Numbered from the stretch's first letter, positions 35,215-44,852 are shown. The stretch is 64,000 bases of DNA from Bradyrhizobium jicamae (GCF_018130215.1 NZ_JAFCKQ010000003.1:1-64000); one strand, 5' to 3'. The notes: generated from the letters alone by a model not told the origin. Translations and numbers: made by a program.

Positions 35215-36174
35215 TCAGAGGTCCGCCGCGGCGATCCAGAACACCTCGCCTTCGGAATCCTCGGTGTCGAGCCAGAGCAGGGGCAAATTCGGATAGGCGG
35301 CTTCGAGGTTGTCGCGCCCGCGGCCGAGCTCGCAGAGCAGGCCGCCCTGCGCCGTGAGATGCCGCTTGGCCTCGTCGAGGATGCGGCGGACGATATCGAG
35401 CCCGTCGGCGCCGCCGTCGAACGCGAGCTTCGGCTCGGCGCGGCACTCGCGCGGCAGCGACGCCATGCCTTCGGCGTCGACATAGGGCGGATTCGAGATG
35501 ATGAGGTCGTAGCGCCGGTCGCCGAGCGGCTGGAACAGGTCGCCCCGGTGCAAGGTCAGCCGGTCCTCCAGGCCATGGTCGGCGACGTTGCGCGCGGCAA
35601 CTGCAAGCGCATCCCTGGAAATATCAACGGCGTCGACCTCGGCATTCGGAAAATTCCGGCTCGCCAGGATCGCGAGGCACCCGGAGCCGGTGCAGAGGTC
35701 GAGCACGCTCTCGACCCCGGCGGGGTCGCCGATCAGCGAGGCGCCGTCCTCGTCGGCACCGAAATGCGAATCAAGCAGTTCGCCGATGAAGGAGCGCGGC
35801 ACGATGGTGCGCTCGTCGACATAGAACGGCAGGCCGCGCATATAGACCTTGTTGACGAGATAGGCGGCGGGCTTTCGCGTCGCGATCCGGCGCTCGATCA
35901 GATCGAGTATCCGCTTGCCCTCGGTCGCGGTGACGCGCGCGGTCGCAAAGGTTTCGAACTGGTCGGGATGCAGATGCAGCGTCTCGCACACCAGGAAGGC
36001 GGCCTCTGCCACCGGATCGGTGGTGCCGTGCGCGAAGACGAGACTTGCCGCATTGAAGCGGCTCACGGCGTAGCGCACGTAATCGAACAGCGTCGCAAGC
36101 TCGCCTGCGCCGACCTTCGGGGCCTTCGGCGCGGCGGGGCTTCGCTGCGCCGGCACTTTGCTGCGCTTGGCCAT
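35215..36174 (-). CDS. prmB: Ribosomal protein L3 glutamine N5-methyltransferase
   Basis: A 319-residue SAM-dependent methyltransferase. It has the VLDLCTGSGCLAILASRNFP SAM motif and the NPPY catalytic tetrapeptide (IISNPPYVDAEGM) of the PrmB/PrmC group; the N-terminal extension and the PAAYLVNKVYMRGLPFYVDE block favour PrmB, which modifies L3, over PrmC, which modifies release factors. The start codon overlaps the moaE stop by one base. Confidence 0.9.
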   Translation of the reverse strand: MAKRSKVPAQRSPAAPKAPKVGAGELATLFDYVRYAVSRFNAASLVFAHGTTDPVAEAAFLVCETLHLHPDQFETFATARVTATEGKRILDLIERRIATRKPAAYLVNKVYMRGLPFYVDERTIVPRSFIGELLDSHFGADEDGASLIGDPAGVESVLDLCTGSGCLAILASRNFPNAEVDAVDISRDALAVAARNVADHGLEDRLTLHRGDLFQPLGDRRYDLIISNPPYVDAEGMASLPRECRAEPKLAFDGGADGLDIVRRILDEAKRHLTAQGGLLCELGRGRDNLEAAYPNLPLLWLDTEDSEGEVFWIAAADL

Positions 36175-36641
36175 CAGGGCTTGGTCCAGCGCGCGGTGGC
36201 CGCGTCATCGTGGTCAGTCGCCTCGATCCAGCTCGTGCCGCGTCGGCTTTCCTCGCGCTTCCAGAACGGCGCGTTGGTTTTCAGATAATCCATCAGGAAT
36301 TCCGCGGCCTCGAACGCCGCGTGCCGGTGCGCCGACGCCGTCACCACCAGCACGATGTTCTCGCCGGGCGCGATCCGTCCGAAGCGATGGATGATGGTGA
36401 GGCCCTGCAACGGCCAGCGCGCCAGCGCCTCGTCGGCGTGGCGTTCGATCTCGGCTTCCGCCATGCCGGGATAGTGCTCGAGCACCAGTGCCGCAATCGG
36501 CTCGCCCTGCTCGCTGCCGCGGCAGATACCGCTGAAGCTCACCACGGCACCGATGTCGGTGCGGTCCTTGCTGAGGCCCGCGATCTCCTGCGCGACGTCG
36601 AAGTCGGCTTCCTGGATACGGATGGTCGCAGCGACGGTCAT
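36174..36641 (-). CDS. moaE: Molybdopterin synthase catalytic subunit
   Basis: Large subunit of molybdopterin synthase, which inserts two sulfurs into precursor Z. The 155-residue protein includes GAVVSFSGICRG, LEHYPGMAEAEIERHADEA, HRFGRIAPGENIVLVVTAS and the C-terminal lysine-containing YLKTNAPFWKRE segment. It is encoded 7 bp after moaD and overlaps prmB by one base. Its product is needed for molybdenum enzymes, including the CO dehydrogenase encoded at 55.5-59.3 kb. Confidence 0.95.
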   Translation of the reverse strand: MTVAATIRIQEADFDVAQEIAGLSKDRTDIGAVVSFSGICRGSEQGEPIAALVLEHYPGMAEAEIERHADEALARWPLQGLTIIHRFGRIAPGENIVLVVTASAHRHAAFEAAEFLMDYLKTNAPFWKREESRRGTSWIEATDHDDAATARWTKP

Positions 36642-36648
36642 AGGAAGG

Positions 36649-36900
36649 TTAGCCGCCGGTCATCGGCGGAAAGAATGCGATCTCGCGCGCGCCCGCGATC
36701 ATCGCGTCCGCCTTGACATGGGCGTGGTCGATCGCGGCGCGGATCACCTTGGGCTTCTCGAACGCATAGGCATAGGTCTCGCCGCGCGCTGAGAGCCAGC
36801 CGATCAGGTCGCCGACGGTACGCACGTCGGCCGGCGGCTCGACGGTCTCTTCCGCCTTGCCGATGCGCTCGCGGACCCAGGCGAAATACTTCACCTTCAT
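36649..36900 (-). CDS. moaD: Molybdopterin synthase sulfur carrier subunit
   Basis: An 83-residue ubiquitin-fold sulfur carrier ending in the required Gly-Gly (PPMTGG), whose terminal glycine becomes a thiocarboxylate. Start ATG at 36900 overlaps the pgsA stop by 4 bp. It forms the heterotetrameric synthase with MoaE encoded next. Confidence 0.95.
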   Translation of the reverse strand: MKVKYFAWVRERIGKAEETVEPPADVRTVGDLIGWLSARGETYAYAFEKPKVIRAAIDHAHVKADAMIAGAREIAFFPPMTGG

Positions 36901-37523
36901 CCCTCATCCTCCTTGATGAGGTGGTGGATGCCGGCGCGGAAATAATCCCAGCCGGTGTAGATCGTGAAGATCGCCGACATCCACAGCAGCACGATGCCGA
37001 TCAGGGTGGTCGCCGGAAAGATCTGCTCGCCGGCTTCACCGGCGATCAGGAAGCCGATCGCCACCAGCTGGATCGTCGTCTTCCATTTCGCAAGCTTGGT
37101 GACGGGCACGCTCACCCGCAGGCCGGCGAGGTATTCGCGCAGGCCCGAGACCAGGATTTCGCGGCACAGGATCACGATCGCCGCCCACAGCGTCCAGCCA
37201 TGGATCGAGTTGTCGGCGGCCAGCATCAAAAGGCTGGAGGCGACCAGCAGCTTGTCGGCGATCGGGTCGAGCATCCTGCCGAAGGCGGATTGCTGGTCCC
37301 AGATCCGGGCGTAATAGCCGTCGAGGTAGTCGGTGACCCCCGCCGCGATGAACACGGCCAGCGCCACCCAGCGCAGCCATAACGGGCCGTCCAGGATCGA
37401 CTGCCAGTAGACGCAGCCGATCACCACCGGAATGGCGGCGATCCGGGCATAGGTCAGGATATTCGGAAGGGACAGGGTCTTGGGTTGTCCCTTGGGCTGT
37501 CCCCGGGTCGTGGCGATGTTCAT
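36897..37523 (-). CDS. pgsA: CDP-diacylglycerol-glycerol-3-phosphate 3-phosphatidyltransferase
   Basis: Inner-membrane enzyme for the committed step of phosphatidylglycerol synthesis. The 208-residue protein carries the CDP-alcohol phosphotransferase signature DYLDGYYARIWDQQSAFGRMLDPIADK, with the metal-binding aspartates DxxDG...GxxxDxxxD, and about five membrane segments. The start is ATG at 37523, giving MNIATTRGQPKGQPK; the upstream frame to 37739 lacks family sequence. It follows uvrC by 82 bp. Confidence 0.94.
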   Translation of the reverse strand: MNIATTRGQPKGQPKTLSLPNILTYARIAAIPVVIGCVYWQSILDGPLWLRWVALAVFIAAGVTDYLDGYYARIWDQQSAFGRMLDPIADKLLVASSLLMLAADNSIHGWTLWAAIVILCREILVSGLREYLAGLRVSVPVTKLAKWKTTIQLVAIGFLIAGEAGEQIFPATTLIGIVLLWMSAIFTIYTGWDYFRAGIHHLIKEDEG

Positions 37524-37605
37524 CCGTCTTACCAATACCGCTGAAGCGAGAAGGTCAACTGTGCGTACCCAGGATGGGCCGACGCCGTGATGACCCGCAT
37601 TCCCT

Positions 37606-39681
37606 TTAACCCGGCTGGGCGTGGAAAAACTCGAAAATCTTGCGGGCACTTTCGGCGCTGACGCCGGGAACCTTGCCAAGGTCGGCAATCGAGGCACGCT
37701 CGATCTCCTTGAGCGTTCCGAAATGATGCAGCAAGGCACGTTTGCGCGATGGGCCGATCCCCGGGATCTCCTGCAGGCCGGCCTCGCGGATGTCCTTCTT
37801 CCGCAGCTTGCGGTGTGAGCCGATCACGAAGCGGTGGGCCTCGTCGCGCAGCCGCTGGATGAAATAGAGCACCGGGTCCCGCGGCTCCAGCTTGATGGCC
37901 TCGCGATCCGGCATGAACAGGGTCTCGCGTCCCGCGTCGCGGTCCGGCCCTTTGGCAACCGCCATCAGCGCGACCTGGGTCAGCCCGAGGTTCTGGAAAA
38001 TCTCCCGGACCGCGTTGAGCTGGCCGCGGCCGCCGTCGATGATGACGAGATCGGGCCATTGCGGGAAAGCGTCGTCGTCCGTCCCCTGCTTGGCCGCATC
38101 GCCCTCCGGCGGCTTGAGCAGGCGCTTGAAGCGCCGCTCCAGGACCTCGCGCATCATCCCGTAGTCGTCGCCGGGCGTGAGCCCCTCGGACTTGATGTTG
38201 AACTTGCGGTACTGGTTCTTCATGAAGCCGTCGGGCCCGGCGACAATCATCGCGCCGACCGCGTTGGTGCCCTGGATGTGGCTGTTGTCGTAGACCTCGA
38301 TCCGCTTCAGCGTATTCGACAGGCCGAGCGTGGTCACCATCGATTCCAACAGCCGGTTCTGGGTCGCGGTGTCGGCAAGCTTGCGGCCGAGCGCCTCGCG
38401 CGCATTGGTGAGGGCGTGGCCGATCAGCTCCTTCTTCTCGCCGCGCTTCGGCACGGAGACCTCGACCTTGTATCCGGCCTTGACCGACAGCGCATCGGCG
38501 AGCAGCATGCTTTCCTCGATCTCGTGCGAGAGCAGGATCAGTTTCGGCGGCGGCTTGTCGTCGTAGAATTGCGCGAGGAACGAGGACAGTACCTCCTCCG
38601 GCGTGAAGGTCTTCTCGGCCTTCGGGAAATAGGCGCGGTTGCCCCAGTTCTGGCCGGTGCGGAAGAAGAACACTTCGACGCAGGAATAGCCGCCCTCCTG
38701 GTGGATCGCGAACACGTCCGCCTCCTCCACGGTGCGCGGATTGATGCCCTGCTGCGACTGGATCGCCGACAGCGCCGCAAGCCGGTCGCGGTAGAGGGCC
38801 GCCGACTCGAATTCGAGCTCGCCGGAAGCCTTTTCCATCTCGGCCGCGAGCAATTCCTTCACGGCATGGCTGCGGCCGGACAGGAATTCGGTCGCCTCGC
38901 GCACCAACTCGCTGTAGCCGGGGAAATCGATCTCGCGCGTGCAGGGGCCGGCGCAACGCTTGATCTGGTAAAGCAGACAGGGCCGCGTGCGGCTTTCGAA
39001 GAAGCCGTCGGTGCAGGAGCGGATCAGGAACGCGCGCTGCAGCGCCGTGATGGTGCGATTGACGGCGCCCGCATTGGCGAATGGGCCGAAATAGCGTCCG
39101 GGCCGCGACTGCGCGCCGCGATGCTTGAGTATCTGCGGCGCCCAATGGTCGCCGGTGATCAGGATATAGGGGAAGGACTTGTCGTCGCGCAGTTGCACAT
39201 TGAAGCGCGGGCGGAGCTGCTTGATCAGATTGGCTTCGAGCAGCAATGCCTCGGTCTCGGTCGTGGTCGAAACGATCTCGACTTGGGTGGTCGCCGCGAT
39301 CATGCGCAGGATGCGCGCCGGCAGCGGCGCATTGGCGCGCGCATAGGACGACAGGCGCTTCCTGACGTTCTTCGCCTTGCCGACATAGAGCACGTCGTTG
39401 ACGGCGTTGAGCATGCGGTAGACCCCGGGCGAGGTGGGCGCGAGGCGGACGGCGTTTTCGATCGCGGCGTGCCCGGTCGCGAGCGTCCCCTCGGCGATCG
39501 CGTCAGTGGCGTCGTCCGGCGCGTCGGGCAGGCGTACCTCGTCGTCCTCGTCGCCAGCCGTGCTCGCGGGATCGACGTCGCCCGTATCAAGCGCGAAATC
39601 GTCCTGTGGCAGATCGGATTTTGAACCGCGTCGCGCCTTTCGGGCCGGCGGCGTCGGACGCTCGGGAGAATCGTGAACCAT
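37606..39681 (-). CDS. uvrC: Excinuclease ABC subunit C
   Basis: Nucleotide-excision repair nuclease, 691 residues. N-terminal GIY-YIG domain ([22 protein letters not shown]) makes the 3' incision, followed by UVR domain, the RNase-H-like endonuclease domain ([34 protein letters not shown]) for the 5' incision, and C-terminal helix-hairpin-helix repeats ([20 protein letters not shown]). The first 75 residues are an acidic, probably disordered extension absent from E. coli UvrC. The start is ATG at 39681. Confidence 0.95.
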   Translation of the reverse strand: MVHDSPERPTPPARKARRGSKSDLPQDDFALDTGDVDPASTAGDEDDEVRLPDAPDDATDAIAEGTLATGHAAIENAVRLAPTSPGVYRMLNAVNDVLYVGKAKNVRKRLSSYARANAPLPARILRMIAATTQVEIVSTTTETEALLLEANLIKQLRPRFNVQLRDDKSFPYILITGDHWAPQILKHRGAQSRPGRYFGPFANAGAVNRTITALQRAFLIRSCTDGFFESRTRPCLLYQIKRCAGPCTREIDFPGYSELVREATEFLSGRSHAVKELLAAEMEKASGELEFESAALYRDRLAALSAIQSQQGINPRTVEEADVFAIHQEGGYSCVEVFFFRTGQNWGNRAYFPKAEKTFTPEEVLSSFLAQFYDDKPPPKLILLSHEIEESMLLADALSVKAGYKVEVSVPKRGEKKELIGHALTNAREALGRKLADTATQNRLLESMVTTLGLSNTLKRIEVYDNSHIQGTNAVGAMIVAGPDGFMKNQYRKFNIKSEGLTPGDDYGMMREVLERRFKRLLKPPEGDAAKQGTDDDAFPQWPDLVIIDGGRGQLNAVREIFQNLGLTQVALMAVAKGPDRDAGRETLFMPDREAIKLEPRDPVLYFIQRLRDEAHRFVIGSHRKLRKKDIREAGLQEIPGIGPSRKRALLHHFGTLKEIERASIADLGKVPGVSAESARKIFEFFHAQPG

Positions 39682-39831
39682 GGCCCTAAACTAAGCCCTG
39701 CCGCGGCCCGTCGCCAGCGCCAGCCGCACGGCAAAAAAAGGTCGGATTGCAGAGGGTTACGGTCGCCACGGACGCCTGCCGGCGGCGCGCGTAACGCATT
39801 GTTAAGACTGATGAGCAGGCGGTAACGGGCC

Positions 39832-39847
39832 TTAACAACCGCTTAAC
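39832..39847. promoter_or_regulatory. Consensus CtrA binding box
   Basis: TTAA (39832-39835), exactly 7 nt, then TTAAC (39843-39847), matching the alphaproteobacterial CtrA full-site consensus TTAA-N7-TTAAC. It lies in the 264-bp divergent region between uvrC and the outer-membrane protein gene, about 100 bp upstream of the latter's ATG. Further half sites (GTTAAG near 39801, CTTAA near 39848) surround it. CtrA control of the outer-membrane gene is inferred. Confidence 0.5.
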
Positions 39848-39945
39848 TTAAAACTCTCGATAAACTTTCGAGAAAAAAGTGGAAATCCGTAACCACGCCG
39901 GCCGCAGGCCGGCGGGTTGCGGCGGTTGCGTGGTGGAGAGTGCCG

Positions 39946-40593
39946 ATGACCCGGTTGGTTATGCGCGTGGCTATGGGCGGGGCTGTGCGCGTCCTGGCGC
40001 TGATCGCGGCAGGCTGGACGACCTCGGCTGCCGCCGCTGACGTCAACTATGGATCGCCCTACACGGTCAATCAGCCGCTCAATGCCTATAGCTGGGCCGG
40101 TCCCTATCTCGGCGGCAATACCGGCTACGGATGGGGTTCGGTCGACAACAGCCCGACCAGGCCGTCCGGCTTCGCCGGCGGCGTCCAGGCCGGCTACAAC
40201 TTCCAGAACGGTACTCCGTGGGTGTTCGGTCTGGAAGGCGACATCCAGGCCTCGGCCGCCGACGATACGTTCGCGCCCTGGAAGTTCTCCAATCCGTGGT
40301 TCGGCACCGTGCGCGGCCGCGCCGGCTACGCCTTCAACAACGTGCTGTTCTATGCGACCGGCGGTCTCGCCTTCGGCGAGCTGCGCGGCGAGACCTTCGG
40401 CATGTCGGAATCGCACACCAATGCGGGCTTCACCGTGGGCGCCGGCGCTGAAATGGGATTCGCCCCGAACTGGAGCGCCAAGATCGAATATCTCTATGTC
40501 GATCTCGGCAACAGCAACTTCGCGATCACCGGCGGTGCCGCGAACGGCTACAGCTTCAGCCTGGTCCGCGCCGGCATCAACTATCACTTCTGA
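39946..40593 (+). CDS. Outer-membrane beta-barrel protein (Omp25/Omp31-like porin family)
   Basis: A 215-residue secreted protein with a signal peptide cut near SAAAADV, then WAGPYLGGNTGYGWG, GGVQAGYNFQNG, RGRAGYAFNNVLFYATGGLA and a C-terminal YHF ending in phenylalanine, the outer-membrane insertion signal. This is the eight-stranded opacity/Omp25 family abundant in Bradyrhizobium. I choose ATG 39946, 5 nt after GGAGAG, rather than GTG 39940. Upstream is a CtrA box; downstream is a strong terminator. Confidence 0.9.
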   Translation: MTRLVMRVAMGGAVRVLALIAAGWTTSAAAADVNYGSPYTVNQPLNAYSWAGPYLGGNTGYGWGSVDNSPTRPSGFAGGVQAGYNFQNGTPWVFGLEGDIQASAADDTFAPWKFSNPWFGTVRGRAGYAFNNVLFYATGGLAFGELRGETFGMSESHTNAGFTVGAGAEMGFAPNWSAKIEYLYVDLGNSNFAITGGAANGYSFSLVRAGINYHF

Positions 40594-40619
40594 GAACAAG
40601 AAGACGTCGACCACCAACT

Positions 40620-40653
40620 CCCGGCTGCGCCTTGCGCGGCCGGGTTTCTTTTT
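40620..40653 (+). terminator. Rho-independent terminator of the outer-membrane protein gene
   Basis: An 11-bp stem, CCCGGCTGCGC (40620-40630) with GCGCGGCCGGG (40634-40644) containing one G-T wobble, around a 3-nt loop, followed directly by TTTCTTTTT. It lies 27 bp after the stop codon. Confidence 0.9.
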
Positions 40654-40960
40654 GTGATGACAGCAGGACGAGGCCGGCGAGCACGGCACGGGAGCTCGGG
40701 TTCGATGCAGGAGCAAGACCGGCCGCACAACGCAGCTGTGCGGAGTCCGCCAAGGCGGCGGCCGCTCCATGCAGACCATCAGTCAAGCGCACGTGGATCA
40801 TGCGCCTGGCACGCAACTCGCGCGCAACGCTTCATTCCGCTTTCGTCGTGAGCCCGGGATCATGATGCCATCGCACGCAATCGCGACACGATCTCAGGTC
40901 TCTTGTCAGCACGTGATCCGGTCGGAGACCCTGCTCCGCCTGTTCGGCTGACGTCTGCAC
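40654..40960. other. Intergenic region without a supported gene
   Basis: About 300 bp between the terminator and the cold-shock gene stop. Short open frames on both strands show no family-like sequence, no ribosome-binding site and unusual composition. I see nothing functional in it. Confidence 0.5.
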
Positions 40961-41176
40961 TCACGAGGAAACCACCAGGTTGACCGCCTTGGGGCCCTTG
41001 CCCTTCTTGTCCGGTTCGACCTCGAATGTAATGCGCTGTCCTTCAGTCAGGTCCTTCAATCCCGCCCGCTCGACGGCAGTGATGTGAACGAATACATCGC
41101 GGCCGCCATCATCAGGCTTGATGAAGCCGTAGCCACGCTCTCCGTTGAAGAACTTGACTGTCCCAGTCATGGCCAT
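40961..41176 (-). CDS. Cold-shock domain protein (CspA family)
   Basis: A 71-residue single cold-shock domain protein. The RNA-binding motifs are GTVKFFNGERGYGFIKPD (RNP1) and DVFVHIT (RNP2). Such proteins act as RNA chaperones; which of the several rhizobial CspA paralogues this is cannot be told. ATG at 41176 has GGAGGAG upstream; ATG at 41170 is a possible alternative. The open frame to 41263 is not family-like. Confidence 0.93.
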   Translation of the reverse strand: MAMTGTVKFFNGERGYGFIKPDDGGRDVFVHITAVERAGLKDLTEGQRITFEVEPDKKGKGPKAVNLVVSS

Positions 41177-41436
41177 CGGGAAACTCCTCCCCCGTATTGC
41201 TCCACCGCTACGCGCACGCCGCGAAGCGGTTGACCGACATTCGCTTGTCGGAAGCTTGGCCACCTGAGCAGGCCGGCGTCACGCCACCGGTCCGCCTGGA
41301 TTTTGTTTCGGCCTTGTCACTCCGCCGCAACCATTCGCGGAAGCGGAACGTAAAGCCAGTCGTAACAGGACGAGCATAATACGGTTCCGCGCAGAATGCC
41401 TACGCCTCAATCGTACTTTTCAGAGGTAGCTCGCGA

Positions 41437-42297
41437 TTACGGCTTGGGCGTCTCGAGTCTGAAGCGGGCGGCACCGCCGTGACCAAGCGGCTTCTCGAGT
41501 TCTGGCAGGATGATCTTCAACTCGCTCGCCAGCGTCCATGGTGGATTCACCATCAAAAGACCCGTGGAAACGAGGCCGCCGCTGGCTTCCTGCGGCGCCA
41601 CACTGAATTCCAAACGCAGACATTTGCCAGGTGGCCGGCTTGTCGCCGCGGCCGCGGCGACGCTCTGCGCGAGTTCGTCGGTGGCTCTCCGTGTTTTTAC
41701 GGGATACCAGATCAGGTACGCGCCGGTCGGCCATTTTGCGAACGCTTCCGAGAAACCCGCCGCCAGCCGCTCGAACTCATCCTTCGCCTCGAACGGTGGA
41801 TCGATCAGCACGAGTCCGCGACGCTCGTTCGGCGGCACGAACGCCGGCAACGCGGTCCAACCGTCGAGGTCGACGACGCGGGCCTGCGTATCGCGCCGCA
41901 GCGCATCGATCAGTTGCTTGCGTGCGGTCGGCTCGATCTCGCACGCCGTCAGGCGGTCCTGCGGTCGCAACAGTGCGCGCGCGATCAAGGGCGAGCCGGG
42001 ATAGGCCTTCAGTTCGGCCTTCGGGTTGAACGCCCTGACGATGTCGAGGTAGGGCGCGACCAGCGGCAACGCCTCCTCCGAAAACCGTGCCTGCATCAGC
42101 CGCGCGATGCCGGTGAGCCATTCGCCGCCGCGCTCGGCTTCGTTAGAGGTAAGATCATAGAGCCCGGCGCCGGCATGGGTGTCGATGACACGGAACGGCG
42201 CCTGCTTCTCCTGCAAATAGGTGACCATGCGCACCAGCACGATGTGCTTGACGACATCGGCGAAGTTGCCGGCATGAAAGGCGTGGCGGTAGTTCAT
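41437..42297 (-). CDS. rlmJ: 23S rRNA (adenine-2030 N6)-methyltransferase
   Basis: A 286-residue SAM-dependent methyltransferase with the RlmJ opening MNYRHAFHAGNFADVVKHIV, the THAGAGLYDL SAM-binding segment and catalytic DPPF (VLIDPPFEAKDEF). It methylates A2030 in 23S rRNA of the large subunit. The start is ATG at 42297. It stands alone, 197 bp after the RNase T2 gene. Confidence 0.94.
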   Translation of the reverse strand: MNYRHAFHAGNFADVVKHIVLVRMVTYLQEKQAPFRVIDTHAGAGLYDLTSNEAERGGEWLTGIARLMQARFSEEALPLVAPYLDIVRAFNPKAELKAYPGSPLIARALLRPQDRLTACEIEPTARKQLIDALRRDTQARVVDLDGWTALPAFVPPNERRGLVLIDPPFEAKDEFERLAAGFSEAFAKWPTGAYLIWYPVKTRRATDELAQSVAAAAATSRPPGKCLRLEFSVAPQEASGGLVSTGLLMVNPPWTLASELKIILPELEKPLGHGGAARFRLETPKP

Positions 42298-42494
42298 GTC
42301 ACAGCGATTACCACGTCACCGCGCGCGCAGCCAATCGTTCGCCTTGCGCGTGAGCGGCGACCGGCGTGTCTTGCCAGCGAAGCCTGAAGCGCGCTGAGAT
42401 AAGGCTGAATCGTAGCTCTTTGTTTGATCTCCGCGCAAACGCGTTCCGCGCTTGTAGCGAGGGAAAACCGCTACACAATTCTCCGGACCATGCT

Positions 42495-43187
42495 CTAGCC
42501 GCCGCGCATCGGCGGCATCAGCACCTGATCGCGGCGGCAGGCCCGCCGGTCGATCTCCTCGCAGGACCGGAACTGAAGGTCCTTGGAGAGGCAGATGCGC
42601 ACTTCGCCGAGCCGCTGGCTGTCGCAGGTGACCGCGATGGCCGAACTGCTCAGCCCCGGATTGGCCTTGATGAACGCGGCCTCGAGGTCGTCGGGCGCGA
42701 TCGTCTTCGGTTCGGATAATTGCAGGAATTCATCGGGGATCTTCACCGCGGCGCGGGCCTTGCGGATGGTCTCGAAATAGGCACGCTCGCCGAGGCCGGA
42801 GCAGGTGCCGTGCTTGTCCCACTCATTGTAGATCAGCCCGGGCGCCGGCATCAGGTCCAGCATCGAGGTCATGATGTTGCGGGCAAGCCGCGGCGAGGGC
42901 CGTTCGCAGTATTCGGGGAAGCCGCGCTCGTATTGCGGCCACAGGCCGTGCACCACGAAGGAGAATGGCCGTCCGCCGCACTGGGCCTGCGTGCCACGGC
43001 CATTATTGCCGCGTTCACTCGCCGCCTCGCAGAACGAGGGCGACCACGACAGCGAGAGCACGTAGAAATCGAAATCGCCGGGCGCGTTCTGCCTGCGGTC
43101 CTGGGCGGTCGCGATGCCCGTGCAGGACAGGCTGAAGACCGCAAGCGAAATCAGAAATCGGGAAATTGTGACCAACCGAGGCATCAA
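42495..43187 (-). CDS. Secreted ribonuclease T2 family protein
   Basis: A 230-residue protein with a signal peptide (about residues 8-28). The two conserved active-site segments are present: CAS I FVVHGLWPQ and CAS II YNEWDKHGTC, each with its catalytic histidine. It should cut single-stranded RNA in the periplasm or outside the cell. Several cysteines fit disulfide bonding. A physiological role in phosphate scavenging is possible but not shown. Confidence 0.93.
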   Translation of the reverse strand: MMPRLVTISRFLISLAVFSLSCTGIATAQDRRQNAPGDFDFYVLSLSWSPSFCEAASERGNNGRGTQAQCGGRPFSFVVHGLWPQYERGFPEYCERPSPRLARNIMTSMLDLMPAPGLIYNEWDKHGTCSGLGERAYFETIRKARAAVKIPDEFLQLSEPKTIAPDDLEAAFIKANPGLSSSAIAVTCDSQRLGEVRICLSKDLQFRSCEEIDRRACRRDQVLMPPMRGG

Positions 43188-43306
43188 ACGCTCCCTAACT
43201 TGACGCCTCGGAAGCTAGCAGGACATCGGAACATTTCAAGAACAAAATGCGTCGCGTGCCGACGGTGGGCCGGGCACAGGCGCTGTCTCGCGGTTTCCGG
43301 GCAGGA

Positions 43307-43783
43307 TCAGGGCCGCGCGGCCCGGCAGGCGGGGTTGTAGGCCCAGTTGCGGTCGAGGCCCGTGACGCACCATTCGACGCCCTGGCCGAAGCCGGCGAAT
43401 CCGCCGTCCTCGATGATCGAATAGTGGACGGAGCGCATCTTGCCGTCGCTCAGCATGACGTCGCCGGAGCAATAGCGGCGCGGAATATTGTCGGACTGCC
43501 AGGGTCGGAAGGCGGTCTCGTGGATGCGGCCGAAGCCGGTGATCACCAGCGGCGAATTCCACTGGGTGGCTTCCTTCTCCTGGAATTGCGAGGTGATGGT
43601 CGGCAGGGCCGCCTCGCAGTTGGCAACGCGCCCGTCATAGCGCGGTCCGGACAGCCAGAAGTTCAGCTCGAACGGATTGGCGGCCTGTGCCGTTCCCCCG
43701 ACGGCCATGAGGCTGCACACGAGGGCAGCTCCAAGGCTGAGCCTGCGGCCGAGTTTTTTGGGGGAGATGAACAGGTTGCGCAT
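43307..43783 (-). CDS. Secreted hypothetical protein
   Basis: A 158-residue protein with a signal peptide (LGAALVCSLMAVGGTAQAA, about residues 17-35). The mature part has four cysteines (VANCEAAL, RRYCSGDV, VEWCVTG, NPACRAA) likely forming two disulfides, and tryptophan- and tyrosine-rich sequence. I do not recognise the family. It is divergent from the small secreted protein at 43950 and lies beside the RNase T2 gene. Confidence 0.75.
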   Translation of the reverse strand: MRNLFISPKKLGRRLSLGAALVCSLMAVGGTAQAANPFELNFWLSGPRYDGRVANCEAALPTITSQFQEKEATQWNSPLVITGFGRIHETAFRPWQSDNIPRRYCSGDVMLSDGKMRSVHYSIIEDGGFAGFGQGVEWCVTGLDRNWAYNPACRAARP

Positions 43784-43949
43784 GGGAATCCGCCCGATAA
43801 TCCGATGCCGCGGACGGTGCCGCGAAGCCCCGGCAAGGTCAAGTGCAGCGCGGCAACACCTGTCGAGAACTCCACTTTTGACCTACGGCTCGTTCTTTTC
43901 ACGGCCGCCGACGCACTCTATGTTGGCTCCAGGCGAAATGGAGTCTGCG

Positions 43950-44249
43950 ATGCGAAGGAAATTGGCCGCGTGCCTGGTTGCCGTTTGCGGGATGCTGGCC
44001 GCTCTGCCGGCGCGGGCCGATTGGCTGCAGCCGGTGGCGCCGTTCACCGGCAATGACACCGGCGGTATCATTGCCTACTCGCTGGCGCGGCAGGCCGATG
44101 CCAGGCAACTCGCCGTCGACCACTGCGCCTCCTACGGCAAGGTCGTGAAATTCCTCGCGGTGCAGCCCTATCCGGGCGGCTACATTTCGTTTGCCTGCCG
44201 CTGGGTGCCCTACGGTGCGGCCGACCGGCCCCTGCATGCGCGCTATTGA
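43950..44249 (+). CDS. Small secreted protein
   Basis: A 99-residue protein with signal peptide MRRKLAACLVAVCGMLAALPARA, followed by a compact domain (TGGIIAYSLARQADARQLAVDHCASYGK, PGGYISFACRW) with two cysteines. No named family recognised. I choose ATG 43950, 6 nt after GGAG; ATG 43938 is an alternative. The larger open frame from 43677 is antisense to the neighbouring gene. The DUF3617 gene follows 45 bp downstream. Confidence 0.72.
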   Translation: MRRKLAACLVAVCGMLAALPARADWLQPVAPFTGNDTGGIIAYSLARQADARQLAVDHCASYGKVVKFLAVQPYPGGYISFACRWVPYGAADRPLHARY

Positions 44250-44294
44250 GCGCCTGCGCAGCCTCTCGAATCGTCAAGCCGGGAGCCAATCGCC

Positions 44295-44828
44295 ATGACG
44301 CGACAGCTTGCATTGCTTGGTTCGGCCGTATGCCTGGCGTTGTCGGCCGGCGCCGCCGGCGCGGTCGACCTGCCGACCCGCAAGGCCGGTCTCTGGGAGA
44401 TGAAGATGGTGCGCACGGGCGGTCCGATGCCCGAAATGACCATGCAGCACTGCACCGACGAGACGACCGACAAGGACATGAACACATCCGTCGGGCCGGC
44501 GGCGAAGCAGGCTTGCTCCAAGCAGGACATCCAGAAGACCGCCACCGGCTATGTCAGCGATTCCGTCTGCGGCGCAGCCGGTGTGACAGTGACCTCGCAT
44601 TCCGAGATCATCGGTGATTTCAGCTCGGCCTATACGGTCAAGACCACATCGCACGTCGAGGGCGGCTCCTCCGGCGCGCGCGACACCTCGGCGACAATCG
44701 AGGCGAAGTGGCTCGGCGCATGCAAGGCCGACCAGAAACCCGGCGACATCATCATGCCCGGCGGCATGAAGATGAACGTCAAGGACATGGAAAAGCTGAA
44801 GGGGCTGATCCCCAAGCTGCAGAAGTGA
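44295..44828 (+). CDS. DUF3617 domain-containing secreted protein
   Basis: A 177-residue protein with a signal peptide (about residues 1-23, ending GAAGAV). The mature part has the DUF3617 pattern: KAGLWEMKMVRTG, MQHCTDETTDK, and CSKQDIQKTATGY with paired cysteines. The family is periplasmic and of unknown function. It may share a transcript with the small secreted protein before it. Convergent with the histidine kinase gene. Confidence 0.85.
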   Translation: MTRQLALLGSAVCLALSAGAAGAVDLPTRKAGLWEMKMVRTGGPMPEMTMQHCTDETTDKDMNTSVGPAAKQACSKQDIQKTATGYVSDSVCGAAGVTVTSHSEIIGDFSSAYTVKTTSHVEGGSSGARDTSATIEAKWLGACKADQKPGDIIMPGGMKMNVKDMEKLKGLIPKLQK

Positions 44829-44852
44829 TTCGGCTGACCGTCGCAATCTCGT

